From JBBWZH01 sp035544115 (GTDB taxonomy: Bacteria; Actinomycetota; Actinomycetes; Mycobacteriales; CADCTP01), in the NCBI GenBank assembly GCA_963714145.1, contig OY970235.1, positions 2,418,001-2,482,000 of the forward strand: a stretch of 64,000 nucleotides of DNA. The letters run 5' to 3'. Of this stretch, positions 25,285-33,985 are shown one piece after another. Under the pieces are notes generated by a model. The model saw nothing but the letters and a program-made list of their open reading frames with translations, searched no databases and was not told the origin of the DNA. The translations under genes were made by a program, and so were the position numbers. Numbering within the stretch: position 1 is the first letter of the stretch; the number at the start of each line of letters is the position of its first letter.

Positions 25285-26352
25285 TCAGGGCCAGGTCGGC
25301 CGGGTCAGCTCCGGCCAGTCCACAGTGGACGGGTCACCGGCCTGGGCGTCCCGGATGTGCTCGGGCGGCTCCTCGAACAGCACCAGCGGGTCGCACAGCG
25401 CCCGCATGGTCTCCAGCAGCGAGTCGAACATGTGGATCCGGACCACCCGCGCGGTCGCGGTCGGGTCGGTGTTCAGGTGCTGGTGCCAGAGGAAGTGGTC
25501 GACGACGATCAGGTCACCCTTTTTCCACGGGTGGTACTCGCCGCCCTCGGGCTCGGTGCCGAGGTAGGAGTGGCCGGTGCCGTCCACCACGTAGAGCCAG
25601 GCCTCGCCGGGGTGCCGGTGCATCGACTGCGCCCCGCCCGGCGCGAGCTCGAACATCGCCATCGTGATCCCGGACGCCTGGTAGCCGATCGCCCGGTCCA
25701 GCAGGAACGTGGTCCGGGTGCCGCGCGGGGTGTTGCGCAGTTCCAGGTCGGCCCAACTGGTGTGCAGCCGACCGCTGCGGCGCGCGTCCTGGTCCCGGGC
25801 CAGCCGCCGGATCCGGCGGGCGTACGGGTCGTCCCCGTCGACCGGCTGGGTGTACGGCGGCCGCCCCGGCAACTGCTCGACCGACAGTCGCCCGGCGTCC
25901 TCCTGGACGGCCAGGCCCATCGTCTCCAGCAGCGGCTCGCTGGAGAAGCTCAGGAACCGGGCCAGGCTGTCGCCGGAGTTGCCGTGCCGGTGCCACGCCC
26001 AGGCGGGCAGGTGCATCGAGTCGCCCGGGCCCCAGTCGATCCGCTGGCCGTCGATCTCGGTCCAGCCCCAGCCGGCGACCACGAACAGCATCGCGTCCCA
26101 GGAGTGCCGGTGCAGCGAGGACGTCACGCCCGGGTCGATCTCGTGCGCGCTGGCGTCCATCGAGCGGGTCGGCCGGTCGCCGTCGGCGCCGACGTAGACG
26201 CCGCGGCGGATGCCCCGGGCGGTGTCCTGCATCGGCACGTCGGCCAGCCGGACGATGGTCTGCCGGTGCTGCCGCCACTGCTCGATGAACTCGGCCCGGC
26301 GCTTCTTCTGCACGTGGTAGTGCGTGGTCTGGGTCGTCGTCCGAGTGGGCAC
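25285..26352 (-). CDS. Bicupin protein, gentisate 1,2-dioxygenase-like (copy 1)
   Basis: 355 residues with two cupin barrels. The first has SLHRHSWDAMLFVVAGWGWTE then WGPGDSMHLPAWAWHRHGN (about 75-125); the second has SMHRHPGEAWLYVVDGTGHSYLG then KGDLIVVDHFLWHQH (about 242-290). The His/Glu metal ligands of both are recognisable. The layout resembles gentisate or salicylate ring-cleaving dioxygenases and related bicupins; the substrate is unassigned. The GTG start at 26352 follows a strong TAGGAGG. A GntR-type operator ends just upstream of that ribosome-binding site, making this the first gene of the operon that runs down to 18887. Confidence 0.83.
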   Translation of the reverse strand: MPTRTTTQTTHYHVQKKRRAEFIEQWRQHRQTIVRLADVPMQDTARGIRRGVYVGADGDRPTRSMDASAHEIDPGVTSSLHRHSWDAMLFVVAGWGWTEIDGQRIDWGPGDSMHLPAWAWHRHGNSGDSLARFLSFSSEPLLETMGLAVQEDAGRLSVEQLPGRPPYTQPVDGDDPYARRIRRLARDQDARRSGRLHTSWADLELRNTPRGTRTTFLLDRAIGYQASGITMAMFELAPGGAQSMHRHPGEAWLYVVDGTGHSYLGTEPEGGEYHPWKKGDLIVVDHFLWHQHLNTDPTATARVVRIHMFDSLLETMRALCDPLVLFEEPPEHIRDAQAGDPSTVDWPELTRPTWP

Positions 26353-26364
26353 CGCCGCCTCCTA

Positions 26365-26379
26365 AATGGACTGACCATT
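26365..26379 (-). promoter_or_regulatory. GntR/FadR-type operator in front of bicupin-ThDP operon
   Basis: AATGG-ACTGA-CCATT has perfect 5-bp outer arms around TGGACTGACCA, one base from TGGTNNNACCA. It sits directly upstream of the Shine-Dalgarno sequence of the bicupin gene, where bound regulator would block transcription. Confidence 0.62.
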
Positions 26380-26464
26380 GGACCTTAGGGCTTGAAGTCG
26401 CCCGCCGTCAATCGACCCGGCGGCCGCAGCACAGACGGCCCGGCGGCCAGTGATCAGACCGCCG

Positions 26465-27148
26465 TCAATCAGCCCGGCGGCCGGTGAAGAGGCAGGTGTA
26501 GAAGGCCTTCCAGGCGATCTCCACGTCCTCGATACCGGCCGCGGCCAGGCCGCGAAGGTGGTCGGCGATGCTGGTCAGCGGGTAGTTGTGGTGGTGCTTC
26601 GGCTCGTCCGGCCGCGGTGGCGCGAACGCCGGCCGGATCGCCCGGAACCGGGCGTCCCAGGCATCGGACGGGCCGGTGTGGTCGAGGTTGATCAGCCAGC
26701 CGCCCGGGCTCAGCAACCCGGCCGCCTCGGCGTAGAACGCGGCCAGCCCTGGCGCGTCCAGGTGGTGCGCGGCCCGCGAGGTGAGCAGCACGTCGGCGCC
26801 GGCCGGCAGCCCGGCACCGGCCAGGTCGGTCATGTCGCCGAGCCGGTAGCTGACCCGGTCGCCGAAGCGGGCCAGCCGATCCCGGGCCACCTCCAGCATC
26901 GCCTCGGACGCGTCCGACCAGACCCCGGCCGCGGCCGGGAACCGGTCCAGGAAGGCGGCCAGGAACGCGCCCGGACCGCTGCCGATGTCCAGCACCAGCA
27001 GGGTCTGCGGGCGGTCCTGCTCGACCAGCGCGGCGGCGATCGCCCGCGGCAGCGCGAGCAGGTCGCCGAACGTGTCGCTGGCCGCCCACCCGGCGGCGAA
27101 CTCGCGGTCCCGCCAGACCTCGGCCGCCTGCTGCCCCTGCGCGGTCAC
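26465..27148 (-). CDS. Class I SAM-dependent methyltransferase
   Basis: 227 residues with SAM-binding motif I VLDIGSGPGAF (about 48-58), an acidic end of strand 2 (WSDASEAMLEVARDRL) and motif LLSPGGWLINLDH. It belongs to the Methyltransf_11/25 group acting on small molecules. The GTG start at 27148 overlaps the stop of the bicupin at 27.1-28.2 kb (GTGA), so it is co-translated with it. It ends 113 bp before the next operon's start and is the last gene of the 27-33 kb left-going unit. The substrate is not deducible; O-methylation or methyl transfer on an aromatic intermediate is possible. Confidence 0.83.
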   Translation of the reverse strand: MTAQGQQAAEVWRDREFAAGWAASDTFGDLLALPRAIAAALVEQDRPQTLLVLDIGSGPGAFLAAFLDRFPAAAGVWSDASEAMLEVARDRLARFGDRVSYRLGDMTDLAGAGLPAGADVLLTSRAAHHLDAPGLAAFYAEAAGLLSPGGWLINLDHTGPSDAWDARFRAIRPAFAPPRPDEPKHHHNYPLTSIADHLRGLAAAGIEDVEIAWKAFYTCLFTGRRAD

Positions 27149-28170
27149 CGGGAGCCGGCCGTGGACGCGACCGCCGCGTCATACTCCGGCGCGTTCTCCA
27201 GGTAGGACACCGTGTCGTAGCCGAGGTGCTTGAAGATCCGGTTCTGGCCGGACAGCAGCCGCAGCGGCGTGCCGTCCGCGGCGAAGTGCTGGGCGACCGT
27301 GTTGTGCGGCACGTAGAGCGTGTCGCCGGCGGTGATCTCGTGGTGGGTCGGGGCGTTCGCCACGTGCGCGTAGTAGCGCTCGGCGATCTCCGCCTCGACC
27401 TGCCAGTGCAGGCTGTAGCCGGAGCCGGACAGCACGTACAGCACCTCGTCGGCCATGTGCCAGCGCTTGCCGGACCGCGACCCGGCCGGGATCTCCTGCT
27501 CGAACACGTCCACGCTGAACACCCGCACGTCGTCCCGCTCCGGCGCGGACAGCACCCGGATCCGGCCCAGCGGCGTGTTCTGCCACTCGGTGTCGGCGGG
27601 CGTCACCACCTTCCTGCGGTCGGCCACCCCGGGCGTCCAGATCGCCGACCAGTCCTGCCGCGGGCCGTACCCGTCCGGGTCGGGCAGCGGGCCGCTGCGG
27701 CCCTGCTGGAGCAGGCCCAGGTACATCCACAGGCTCTTCGCCTTGAACACCAGGCAGCGCGCGGTCTCGTCGTACGGGTTGAAGTGCCGGTGCACCGAGT
27801 CGGTGTGCACGATCACCAGGTCGCCCTGCGCCCAGTCGTAGCGCTGGTCGTCGTGGATCTCGTAGCCGCGGCCGGTGAGGATGTAGAACGCGGCCTCGTT
27901 CTGGTGCCCGTGCCCGTGGTTGGACGACTGCGGCGGCAGTTCGACGAAGTGCACCTGCAGCGACTGGGTCAGGAACGGCTCGTCGCCGGGGCCGATCCGC
28001 CACCAGGTGCGGGATTTCGCCGAGTCGCCGGAGTGCCCCACCTGCGCGTCGTCCACCACCACCGAGTCGTCCCGCACCCGGGGCGCGGCCAGTTGCCGGT
28101 CCCGGAACTCGGTCAGCCCGTAGGTCTGCGAGTTGATCCCGCGCAGGAAGACCCGCCCGTCCTCACCCAT
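27145..28170 (-). CDS. Bicupin protein, putative ring-cleaving or oxidative enzyme (copy 2)
   Basis: 341 residues, again with two cupin folds. One has NHGHGHQNEAAFYILTGRGYEI then GDLVIVHTDSVHRHFNP (about 83-130); the other has KRWHMADEVLYVLSGSGYSLHWQ then ITAGDTLYVPHNTVAQHF (about 235-295). It is only distantly similar to the bicupin at 25.3 kb. The family covers gentisate-type dioxygenases and non-catalytic sensors. It overlaps the methyltransferase and is 44 bp from the ABC ATPase gene, so it is part of the importer operon. Confidence 0.76.
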   Translation of the reverse strand: MGEDGRVFLRGINSQTYGLTEFRDRQLAAPRVRDDSVVVDDAQVGHSGDSAKSRTWWRIGPGDEPFLTQSLQVHFVELPPQSSNHGHGHQNEAAFYILTGRGYEIHDDQRYDWAQGDLVIVHTDSVHRHFNPYDETARCLVFKAKSLWMYLGLLQQGRSGPLPDPDGYGPRQDWSAIWTPGVADRRKVVTPADTEWQNTPLGRIRVLSAPERDDVRVFSVDVFEQEIPAGSRSGKRWHMADEVLYVLSGSGYSLHWQVEAEIAERYYAHVANAPTHHEITAGDTLYVPHNTVAQHFAADGTPLRLLSGQNRIFKHLGYDTVSYLENAPEYDAAVASTAGSR

Positions 28171-28214
28171 TGCCCACCTGTCCTATGTAGAGGGTTGTGG
28201 CGCCACCCGGCCGG

Positions 28215-29450
28215 TCACTCCGGCACCAGCGCCACCTTGTCCGGGTCGACCAGCACGGTCACCTCGGTGCCGGGCGCGATGGACTGCGCCGGGTTGGACC
28301 GGTTGCGCAGCTCGGTCTTGCCGATCGCCACCACGTGATCGACCGAGTCACCGAGGAAGGCCCGGTTCACCACCGTGCCGCGCAACCGGTTCGGCGCCGT
28401 CCCGCCCGCCGAGCCGGTGCCGGCACCGCCGGCTGAGCCGCCGGCCGGGCTGGTGCCCAGGCTGATCGCTTCCGGCCGGATCGACAGCGTGACGGTCGCA
28501 CCGACAGCTACCGGCGGGCCGCCGGCCACCCAGAGGTCGCCGTCCACCGTCTGCACCCGGCAGCGGTCGCCGTCGATCGCGGCCACCGTGCCGGCGATGA
28601 AGTTCGTGATGCCGATGAAGTCGGCCACGAACGCGCAGTTGGGATGCTCGTACACGTCCCGCGGCTTGCCCACCTGGACGATCCGGCCGGCCTGCATGAC
28701 CGCGATCCGGCTGGACATGGCCAGCGCCTCGGACTGGTCGTGGGTCACGTACACCGCGGTCAGGCCGAGCTCGCGCTGCAGCCGCTTCAGCTCGAACCGC
28801 ATCGACTCGCGCAGCTTCGCGTCCAGATTGGACAGTGGCTCGTCCAGCAGCACCAGCTTGGGTTCCACCACCAGCGCGCGGGCCAGCGCGAGCCGCTGCT
28901 GCTGCCCGCCGGACAGCTTCGTGGCCGGCCGGTCGGCCAGGTGGCCCAGCTCGGTGGCCTCCAGCACCCGGCCCACCCGCTGCTCGATCCCCTGCTTGCC
29001 CGGGCGCTCCCGGCGCGGCAGCACCTGCAGCGGGAACGCCACGTTCGCGAACACCGACAGGTGCGGCCAGATCGCGTACGACTGGAAGACCATGCCCAGC
29101 CGGCGACGGTTCGCCGGCACGTTCACCCGGCGCCCGGCGTCGTAGAGCACCCGGCCGCCGACCGAGATGGTGCCACCGTCCGGCCGTTCCAGCCCGGCCA
29201 CCGACCGCAGCGTCGTCGTCTTCCCGCACCCGGACGGCCCGAGCAGGGTGAACAACTCCCCCGGCGCGACCTCGAAGCTGACCTCGTCCACCGCGGCCAC
29301 GGCGGACAGCCCGGCGGCCCGGCGGCGCCGCTGCTTCTCCCCGCTGTACGTCTTGCACAGCCCACTGACCGCCAGCATCGCGTTCCCGGCCGGCCGGTCC
29401 GGGTGGTCCAGCGCTGCGGTGTCCACTGTGGACGACATCGGATCAGTCAT
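28215..29450 (-). CDS. ABC importer ATP-binding protein (FbpC/PotA-type)
   Basis: 411 residues. Walker A GPSGCGKTT, signature LSGGQQQRLALARAL, Walker B LVLLDEPLSNLDAKLR, and a C-terminal TOBE-like domain (SIRPEAISLG onward) identify the Fe3+/polyamine/sulfate importer branch. An Ala/Gly-rich insert near residue 350 (GGSAGGAGTGSAGG) interrupts the TOBE part. The start overlaps the permease stop by 8 bp; a second ATG lies at 29438. It energises the permease at 29.4 kb with binding proteins SBP2 and probably SBP1. Confidence 0.92.
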   Translation of the reverse strand: MTDPMSSTVDTAALDHPDRPAGNAMLAVSGLCKTYSGEKQRRRRAAGLSAVAAVDEVSFEVAPGELFTLLGPSGCGKTTTLRSVAGLERPDGGTISVGGRVLYDAGRRVNVPANRRRLGMVFQSYAIWPHLSVFANVAFPLQVLPRRERPGKQGIEQRVGRVLEATELGHLADRPATKLSGGQQQRLALARALVVEPKLVLLDEPLSNLDAKLRESMRFELKRLQRELGLTAVYVTHDQSEALAMSSRIAVMQAGRIVQVGKPRDVYEHPNCAFVADFIGITNFIAGTVAAIDGDRCRVQTVDGDLWVAGGPPVAVGATVTLSIRPEAISLGTSPAGGSAGGAGTGSAGGTAPNRLRGTVVNRAFLGDSVDHVVAIGKTELRNRSNPAQSIAPGTEVTVLVDPDKVALVPE

Positions 29451-31185
29451 CGGTGTTCACTCCGATCCGGGCCCCGAAGCGGTACGCCACGAGGACCAGC
29501 GTCACCAGGATCGCCACCATCAGCACACCGACCGCGGCCAGCACGGTGAACTGGCCGTTCTCGTACTGCTCCCAGATCAGCACCGAGAGCACCTCGCGGC
29601 CCGGGCTGTAGAGCAGGATCGTGCTGGACAGCTCGCGGAACGAGACCACCAGCACGTAGATCCAGCCGGCCAGGATGCCGCTGGAGGCCAGCGGCACCAG
29701 GATCCGCCGGAACGTGGTACCCCAGGACGCGCCGCAGACCAGCGCCGACTCCTCCAGCTCCGCCGACAGCTGCCCCATCGCCGAGCCCGCGTACCGCATC
29801 CCGTACGGCAGGTACCGGGTCACGTAGGAGATGAGCAGGATCAGCAGCGTGCCGTAGATCGGCAGCGGGGTGCGCAGGTACACAAAGGACAGTGCGAGAC
29901 CGAGCACCAGGCCGGGCACCACCAGCGGGGTGAACGCCAGCAGGTCGAGCAGCCGCCGGCCGGGCGCGTTGGTCCGCACCACGATCCAGGACGCGATCGT
30001 GGTCAGCAGCATCACGATCGTCGCGGCCGAAACCCCCAGCAGCACCGAGTTCTTCAGCGCGGTCATCGCGATCGGGGTGTGGAACACCTGCCGGTAGTTG
30101 TCGAAGCTCATCGTCTTCACCGCCTGCACCGACGGCGCGGTGTAGAACTTCAGCAGCGAGGCGTAGACCAGCACCAGCAGCGGCAGCACCACGGTGCCGA
30201 TGAAGTAGATGATGGTCAGCCCACCGACCCAGGGCCGGGCCCGGCCGAGGTCGACCGGGCGGGGCCGGAACGCCTTGCCGCCGACCGTCTGGAACGCCCG
30301 CCGGTTGCGCGACAGCCAGGCCGACAGCAGCACCCCGGCCGCGGCGATCGCCAGCAGCCCCAGCGCGTACGCACCGGCCGCGCCGAAGTCGATCGGGTAG
30401 GTCCGCAGCACGAAATAGATCCGGCTGGTGAACACGTACGTGCCGTTCTGCAGGCCGAGCAGGCCCGGCACCTCGAAGCTCTCCAGCGACTGCACGAACA
30501 TCAGCAGCGCCGCCGAGATCAGCGCCGGGCGCAGCAGCGGCACGGTGATCCGGCGCAGCACCTGGACCCGGGACGCCCCGCTCATCAGCCCGGACTCCTC
30601 CAGCGACGGGTCCATCGCCCGGAACGCCGCCACCATCAGCAGGAACGCGATCGGCGCCAGGTGCAGCCCCTGCACCCAGATCATCCCGGGGATGCTGAAC
30701 ACGTCGATCAGCCCGTGCCCGAAGATCGGCTTGAACAGGCTGTTGTTGAGCAGGCCGATGTCCGGGTCGGCCAGGAAGATCCAGGCCGCGGTGTAGAGGA
30801 TGGCCGGAATGATCAGCGGCACCAGCGAGGCGGCGAAGAACAGCCCCTTGAACGGCGCGTCGGTGCGCACCTGCAGGTAGGCCAGCCCGGTGCCGACCAC
30901 CAGCGCCAGCGCCGCCGAGCCGACCGCGAACTCCAGCGAGTTGCGCATCATCTCGCCGGCCTGGGTGTTGCCGCCGTAGGCGCGGGCGAACGCGTCGGTG
31001 GTGAAGCCGCCCGGCCCGGTGAACGTGTCGTGCAGCAGGTAGAACAGCGGCACCACGGCCAGGTAGCCGATGATCACCACACAGCCGCCGACCACCAGCG
31101 TGCGCGGCGTGGCCCAGGCCCGCAGCCGTCCGGCGGCCGGCCAGCCGGCGCGCAACGATCCGCGCGGGGCGGGGGCTACTGTCAC
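29443..31185 (-). CDS. ABC importer permease, fused double domain (FbpB-type)
   Basis: 580 residues with about 12 membrane helices forming two permease units in one chain. Each carries the EAA loop that contacts the ATPase: MDPSLEESGLMSGASRVQVL (first) and LSAELEESALVCGASWGTTF (second). This is the fused FbpB architecture of ferric-iron and 2-aminoethylphosphonate-type importers. The GTG start at 31185 has AAGGAGG just upstream. It lies between the ATPase and SBP2 genes in the same orientation. Confidence 0.92.
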   Translation of the reverse strand: MTVAPAPRGSLRAGWPAAGRLRAWATPRTLVVGGCVVIIGYLAVVPLFYLLHDTFTGPGGFTTDAFARAYGGNTQAGEMMRNSLEFAVGSAALALVVGTGLAYLQVRTDAPFKGLFFAASLVPLIIPAILYTAAWIFLADPDIGLLNNSLFKPIFGHGLIDVFSIPGMIWVQGLHLAPIAFLLMVAAFRAMDPSLEESGLMSGASRVQVLRRITVPLLRPALISAALLMFVQSLESFEVPGLLGLQNGTYVFTSRIYFVLRTYPIDFGAAGAYALGLLAIAAAGVLLSAWLSRNRRAFQTVGGKAFRPRPVDLGRARPWVGGLTIIYFIGTVVLPLLVLVYASLLKFYTAPSVQAVKTMSFDNYRQVFHTPIAMTALKNSVLLGVSAATIVMLLTTIASWIVVRTNAPGRRLLDLLAFTPLVVPGLVLGLALSFVYLRTPLPIYGTLLILLISYVTRYLPYGMRYAGSAMGQLSAELEESALVCGASWGTTFRRILVPLASSGILAGWIYVLVVSFRELSSTILLYSPGREVLSVLIWEQYENGQFTVLAAVGVLMVAILVTLVLVAYRFGARIGVNTDD

Positions 31186-31270
31186 ACGCGCCTCCTTCGC
31201 TCGGGTCGGGGCAGGCCCGGGGTCCGGGAGCCCCGGGCGGGGCCCCCGGGTCCGGGAGCGGGCTGGCCGG

Positions 31271-32389
31271 CTACTTCTGCTGCGGCACCCCGCGCAGCAG
31301 CGCGTCGTAGCGCTTGTCCCAGGTCTGGATGTCCTTGGTCAGGCCGGCCACGTCGTACCCGAGCAACGTGATGCCATCCAGCGACGTGTCGCCGGTCACC
31401 TTGGACACCGGCGTGAGGTGTTGCTGGACGAGCACCTTCTGGCCGTCGGTGAGCATCCAGTCGTAGAACAGCCAGGCCGCCGCGGGGTGCTTGGCGGCGG
31501 ACAGCATGCCGACACCGTTCGGCCGCGGGAACGCCGGCACGTGCGCGATGCCGTCGGCACTGCGGTACGAGACCGGAGCGCCCTTCTGCTTGGCCCGCTC
31601 GGTGATGTAGCTGTAGTTCATCGCGTCCATCGGCGTCTGGCCGGCGCCGAGCAGCCCCATCATCACGGTGTGCCCCTTGGCGACCTTGGCGTTGCCCACG
31701 ATCGCCTTCCACAACGCGTCCACCTCGGCCTGGGTCCGGCCGTGGCCGAGCCAGTAGCTGGTGAGGTTCTCGTACCAGTCGCTGTCGGACACCTCGAGCG
31801 TCAGCTTGCCTTTGAACCGCGGCTCGGCCAGGTCCTCCCAGCTGCGCGGCTCCTCGCCGGCCGGGATCAGCTTCGTGTTCCAGGCCGGCAGCATCAGGTT
31901 GAACCGGGTGGCCGTCCACCGGGCGAACTTCGCCGGCAGCGGCAGGCCGGCCCGGCTGACCCCGCCGAAGTCGCCCAGCGCCCCCTGGTCGCCGAGCGTC
32001 TGCATCTCCAGGAAGTTCGTCTCGACCACGTCGGCGCCCGGCCGGTGGGCGCTGCCCTCCTGCAGCACCCGCTGCAGCACGGTCTCCGAGTTGCCCCGGA
32101 AGACAGTGACCGGGACCCCGGTCTGCTCGGTGAATGCCTTGGTCACCGCGTCGGCCACGTCGGCGGTCAGCGAGGTGTAGAGGCTGAGCGTGCCACCCTC
32201 GGCCTTGGCCCGCTTGAGCGCCTCGGCCCGCTGCTCACCGCCCGGTAGCCCGTTCAGCGTGCTGTAGACGCCGCCGGCCGTGTTGTCGGCCGGACCGCCG
32301 CCCGGGTTGGCCGTGGTGACCGAGCCGCCGCAGCCGGAAAGGGCCAGCAGGGCCAGCGCGCCGGTCGCGATCGAACGTGTGCGCTTCAT
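31271..32389 (-). CDS. Iron-type ABC transporter solute-binding lipoprotein (SBP2)
   Basis: 372 residues from the ATG at 32389 (AGGAGA 9 nt upstream). The lipobox is LALSGC. The sequence follows the same plan as SBP1: GTLSLYTSLTADVADAVTKAF, FRGNSETVLQRVLQEG, SWEDLAEPRFKGKLTLEVSDSDWY, and GVGMLSAAKHPAAAWLFYDWMLTDGQKV. It is the cognate binding protein of the adjoining permease and ATPase. The NSETVLQR motif region is almost identical in the two paralogues, suggesting related ligands. Confidence 0.88.
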   Translation of the reverse strand: MKRTRSIATGALALLALSGCGGSVTTANPGGGPADNTAGGVYSTLNGLPGGEQRAEALKRAKAEGGTLSLYTSLTADVADAVTKAFTEQTGVPVTVFRGNSETVLQRVLQEGSAHRPGADVVETNFLEMQTLGDQGALGDFGGVSRAGLPLPAKFARWTATRFNLMLPAWNTKLIPAGEEPRSWEDLAEPRFKGKLTLEVSDSDWYENLTSYWLGHGRTQAEVDALWKAIVGNAKVAKGHTVMMGLLGAGQTPMDAMNYSYITERAKQKGAPVSYRSADGIAHVPAFPRPNGVGMLSAAKHPAAAWLFYDWMLTDGQKVLVQQHLTPVSKVTGDTSLDGITLLGYDVAGLTKDIQTWDKRYDALLRGVPQQK

Positions 32390-32421
32390 CGCGTTCGTTC
32401 TCCTGTCGCCGTCGCTGCCGG

Positions 32422-33018
32422 TCAGCCCAGCACTTCGGTCGACCCGGCAGGATGGCCGGCGGCGGCATCGGCCCTTGCCCCGAGCGCGGCGTCGAGCAGC
32501 TGCCGGCCCTGCTCCACCGACAACTGCACCGGGTGCCGCTCGATCTGGTGCAGCCGCATCGTCCGCAGCAGCCCGGTGTCCTGGATCGCCAGGTACCGGG
32601 CGGTGTCGTCGCCGTCCAGGTTGAAGTGCTGGTGCCAGGCCCAGCGCGGCGGCGCGAACAGCGTCCCCTCCGACCACTCGACGACCTGCTCGGCTTCGCC
32701 CTCGTAGTTCAGCACCGAGTAGCCGTAGCCCTTGACCACGTAGAGGTAGGCCTCGGTGGTGTGCCGGTGCCGCACCGAGGCGTCGCCCGGCTTCAGCTCG
32801 GCCAGGTGCGCGGAGAGGACCTCGTAGTCGGCCAGGTCGAACCAGTGCCCGCGGTTGTTCCGCCAGGGCCGCTCCGGCAGCTCCATCTTGCGCAGGTCGT
32901 GCGGCACGCTGAGGCCGGTGATCGGCGGGTGCTGCCGGTTGAACTCGTCGCGCGCGGCGAGTTCAGACTCGCTCTTGGTGCTCGGAGCCAGGACGCCGGG
33001 CAAATAGTCCTTACGCAC
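32422..33018 (-). CDS. Single-domain cupin protein
   Basis: 198 residues from the GTG at 33018. The GTG at 33024 is also in frame, but AGAGGAG ends 5 nt before 33018 and directly abuts 33024, so the later start is preferred. The cupin core is VRHRHTTEAYLYVVKGYGYSV then GTLFAPPRWAWHQHFN (about 82-136), with His/Glu metal ligands. It resembles one half of the bicupins nearby. It heads the left-going importer operon behind a promoter with an embedded GntR-type operator. Role: dioxygenase, isomerase or a sensor of the aromatic substrate; undetermined. Confidence 0.77.
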   Translation of the reverse strand: MRKDYLPGVLAPSTKSESELAARDEFNRQHPPITGLSVPHDLRKMELPERPWRNNRGHWFDLADYEVLSAHLAELKPGDASVRHRHTTEAYLYVVKGYGYSVLNYEGEAEQVVEWSEGTLFAPPRWAWHQHFNLDGDDTARYLAIQDTGLLRTMRLHQIERHPVQLSVEQGRQLLDAALGARADAAAGHPAGSTEVLG

Positions 33019-33074
33019 AGCCACTCCTCTTTCGCGGGGTTGGTCGGGAGGGATCAGGCGAGCGGATGAAGAGC

Positions 33075-33103
33075 AGTATGGTCCAAAGGTATGACCATTT
33101 CAA
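33075..33103 (-). promoter_or_regulatory. Promoter with embedded GntR-type operator upstream of cupin-importer operon
   Basis: On the minus strand, TTGAAA (33103-33098), a 17-bp spacer and CATACT (33080-33075) form a good sigma-70-type promoter. The spacer begins with TGGTCATACCT (33097-33087), which matches TGGTNNNACCA at 10 of 11 positions. Bound regulator would occlude RNA polymerase. Confidence 0.66.
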
Positions 33104-33116
33104 GATGTCCGCTCAG

Positions 33117-33881
33117 TTACTTCCCCATGACACCAGGGCCGAAGGTCCCGTTGCTCTTCGTGCCCTCGTCGGTCTTCGCCACGTAGTGCCGCCAGGCCGT
33201 GGCGTCGTTGAAGCCGGCGCCGAGGTCGGGAAGCTCGGCGATGTCCTCGGCGGACAGCTCGGGCACCTCGGCCAGGCTGCCCAGGCGGGCCAGTTCCAGC
33301 GTCACCCGGGCCAACACATCCAGGTCGAGGGTGCGGATCACGGCCTGCTCGACCGAGTCGCCGACCACCGTCACGCCGTGCCCACGCAGTACGCACACCG
33401 GCCGGTCACCCATCGCCGCGATCATCTGATGTGCCAGCTCTGGCCGCCGGACCAGAGCCGACCGTGGCCAGACCGGGATCCCATCAACCGCCAGTCGGGC
33501 CGCCGGGATGTTATACGCGCCGAACACCGGCCGCAGCGGCAACCCGGCCAGCCCGGCCACCAGCAGCGCCGGCGGGTGCGCGTGCACCACCGCCCGGACG
33601 GCCGGGCGGGCCCGGTACAACTCGCCGTGGATCGGCAGCTCGTTCGGCACGTTGTAGCCGGCGGCCGGGTCGTCCCCGCGGCCGTCGAAGTCGACCAGCC
33701 GCACCTCGTCGGCTTCGGCGAACCGCAACCCGCGGTCGCCCCGCCCGCGGCACCGGATCAGCATCCGGTCACCGACCCGCGCGCTGATGTGCCCCAAGGT
33801 CCCGGTCACCACCCCCTCGGCCGCCAACACCCGGCACCCCGCCGCGATCGTCTCCCGATGCTCAGCCAACTCGTCGGTCAC
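33117..33881 (-). CDS. Class II aldolase/adducin-family protein, possible aromatic-acid decarboxylase
   Basis: 254 residues with family landmarks GTLGHISARVGDRMLIRCRG, VNVxE-like VPNELPIHGELY, metal-binding HAHPPALLVAG and VLRGHGVTVVGDSVEQA. Most members are fuculose-phosphate-type aldolases. In actinobacterial phthalate clusters, a class II aldolase-like protein (PhtC) decarboxylates dihydroxyphthalate after Rieske dioxygenation. Its place here beside a dehydrogenase and Rieske genes makes a decarboxylase or retro-aldol role plausible; this is inference. GTG start, with GGAGG 8 nt upstream. Confidence 0.84.
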   Translation of the reverse strand: MTDELAEHRETIAAGCRVLAAEGVVTGTLGHISARVGDRMLIRCRGRGDRGLRFAEADEVRLVDFDGRGDDPAAGYNVPNELPIHGELYRARPAVRAVVHAHPPALLVAGLAGLPLRPVFGAYNIPAARLAVDGIPVWPRSALVRRPELAHQMIAAMGDRPVCVLRGHGVTVVGDSVEQAVIRTLDLDVLARVTLELARLGSLAEVPELSAEDIAELPDLGAGFNDATAWRHYVAKTDEGTKSNGTFGPGVMGK

Positions 33882-33886
33882 CGCAA

Positions 33887-33985
33887 TGCCTCCGGCAGGT
33901 GGAACGGCAGCACGCTCAGGTCCGGCAACTCAGCCAGCTCTCAATCGTGAGGTTGCCTCCGGCGGGTCGGCCGGGAGCACGCTCA
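33887..33985. repeat. Partial 32-bp direct duplication of the dehydrogenase 3' end
   Basis: 33887-33918 and 33954-33985 match at 27 of 32 positions. The right copy encodes SVLPADPPEA near the C-terminus of the alcohol dehydrogenase. The left copy lies beyond its stop and on the minus strand would read LSVLPFHLPEAL, ending in a TGA that overlaps the GTG start of the aldolase-family gene. It looks like a leftover duplicated gene end. Confidence 0.55.

Noticed and set aside
31200..31262. GC-rich direct repeats GGTCCGGGAG between permease and SBP2 as a regulatory element
   Set aside because: Only two 10-bp copies in very GC-rich DNA; the gap is just 85 bp inside an operon and no clean hairpin or operator can be defended.
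29167..31371. 734-codon plus-strand open frame opposite the ABC ATPase and permease
   Set aside because: His/Arg/Gln-rich shadow with no motifs, opposite genes with complete ABC signatures.
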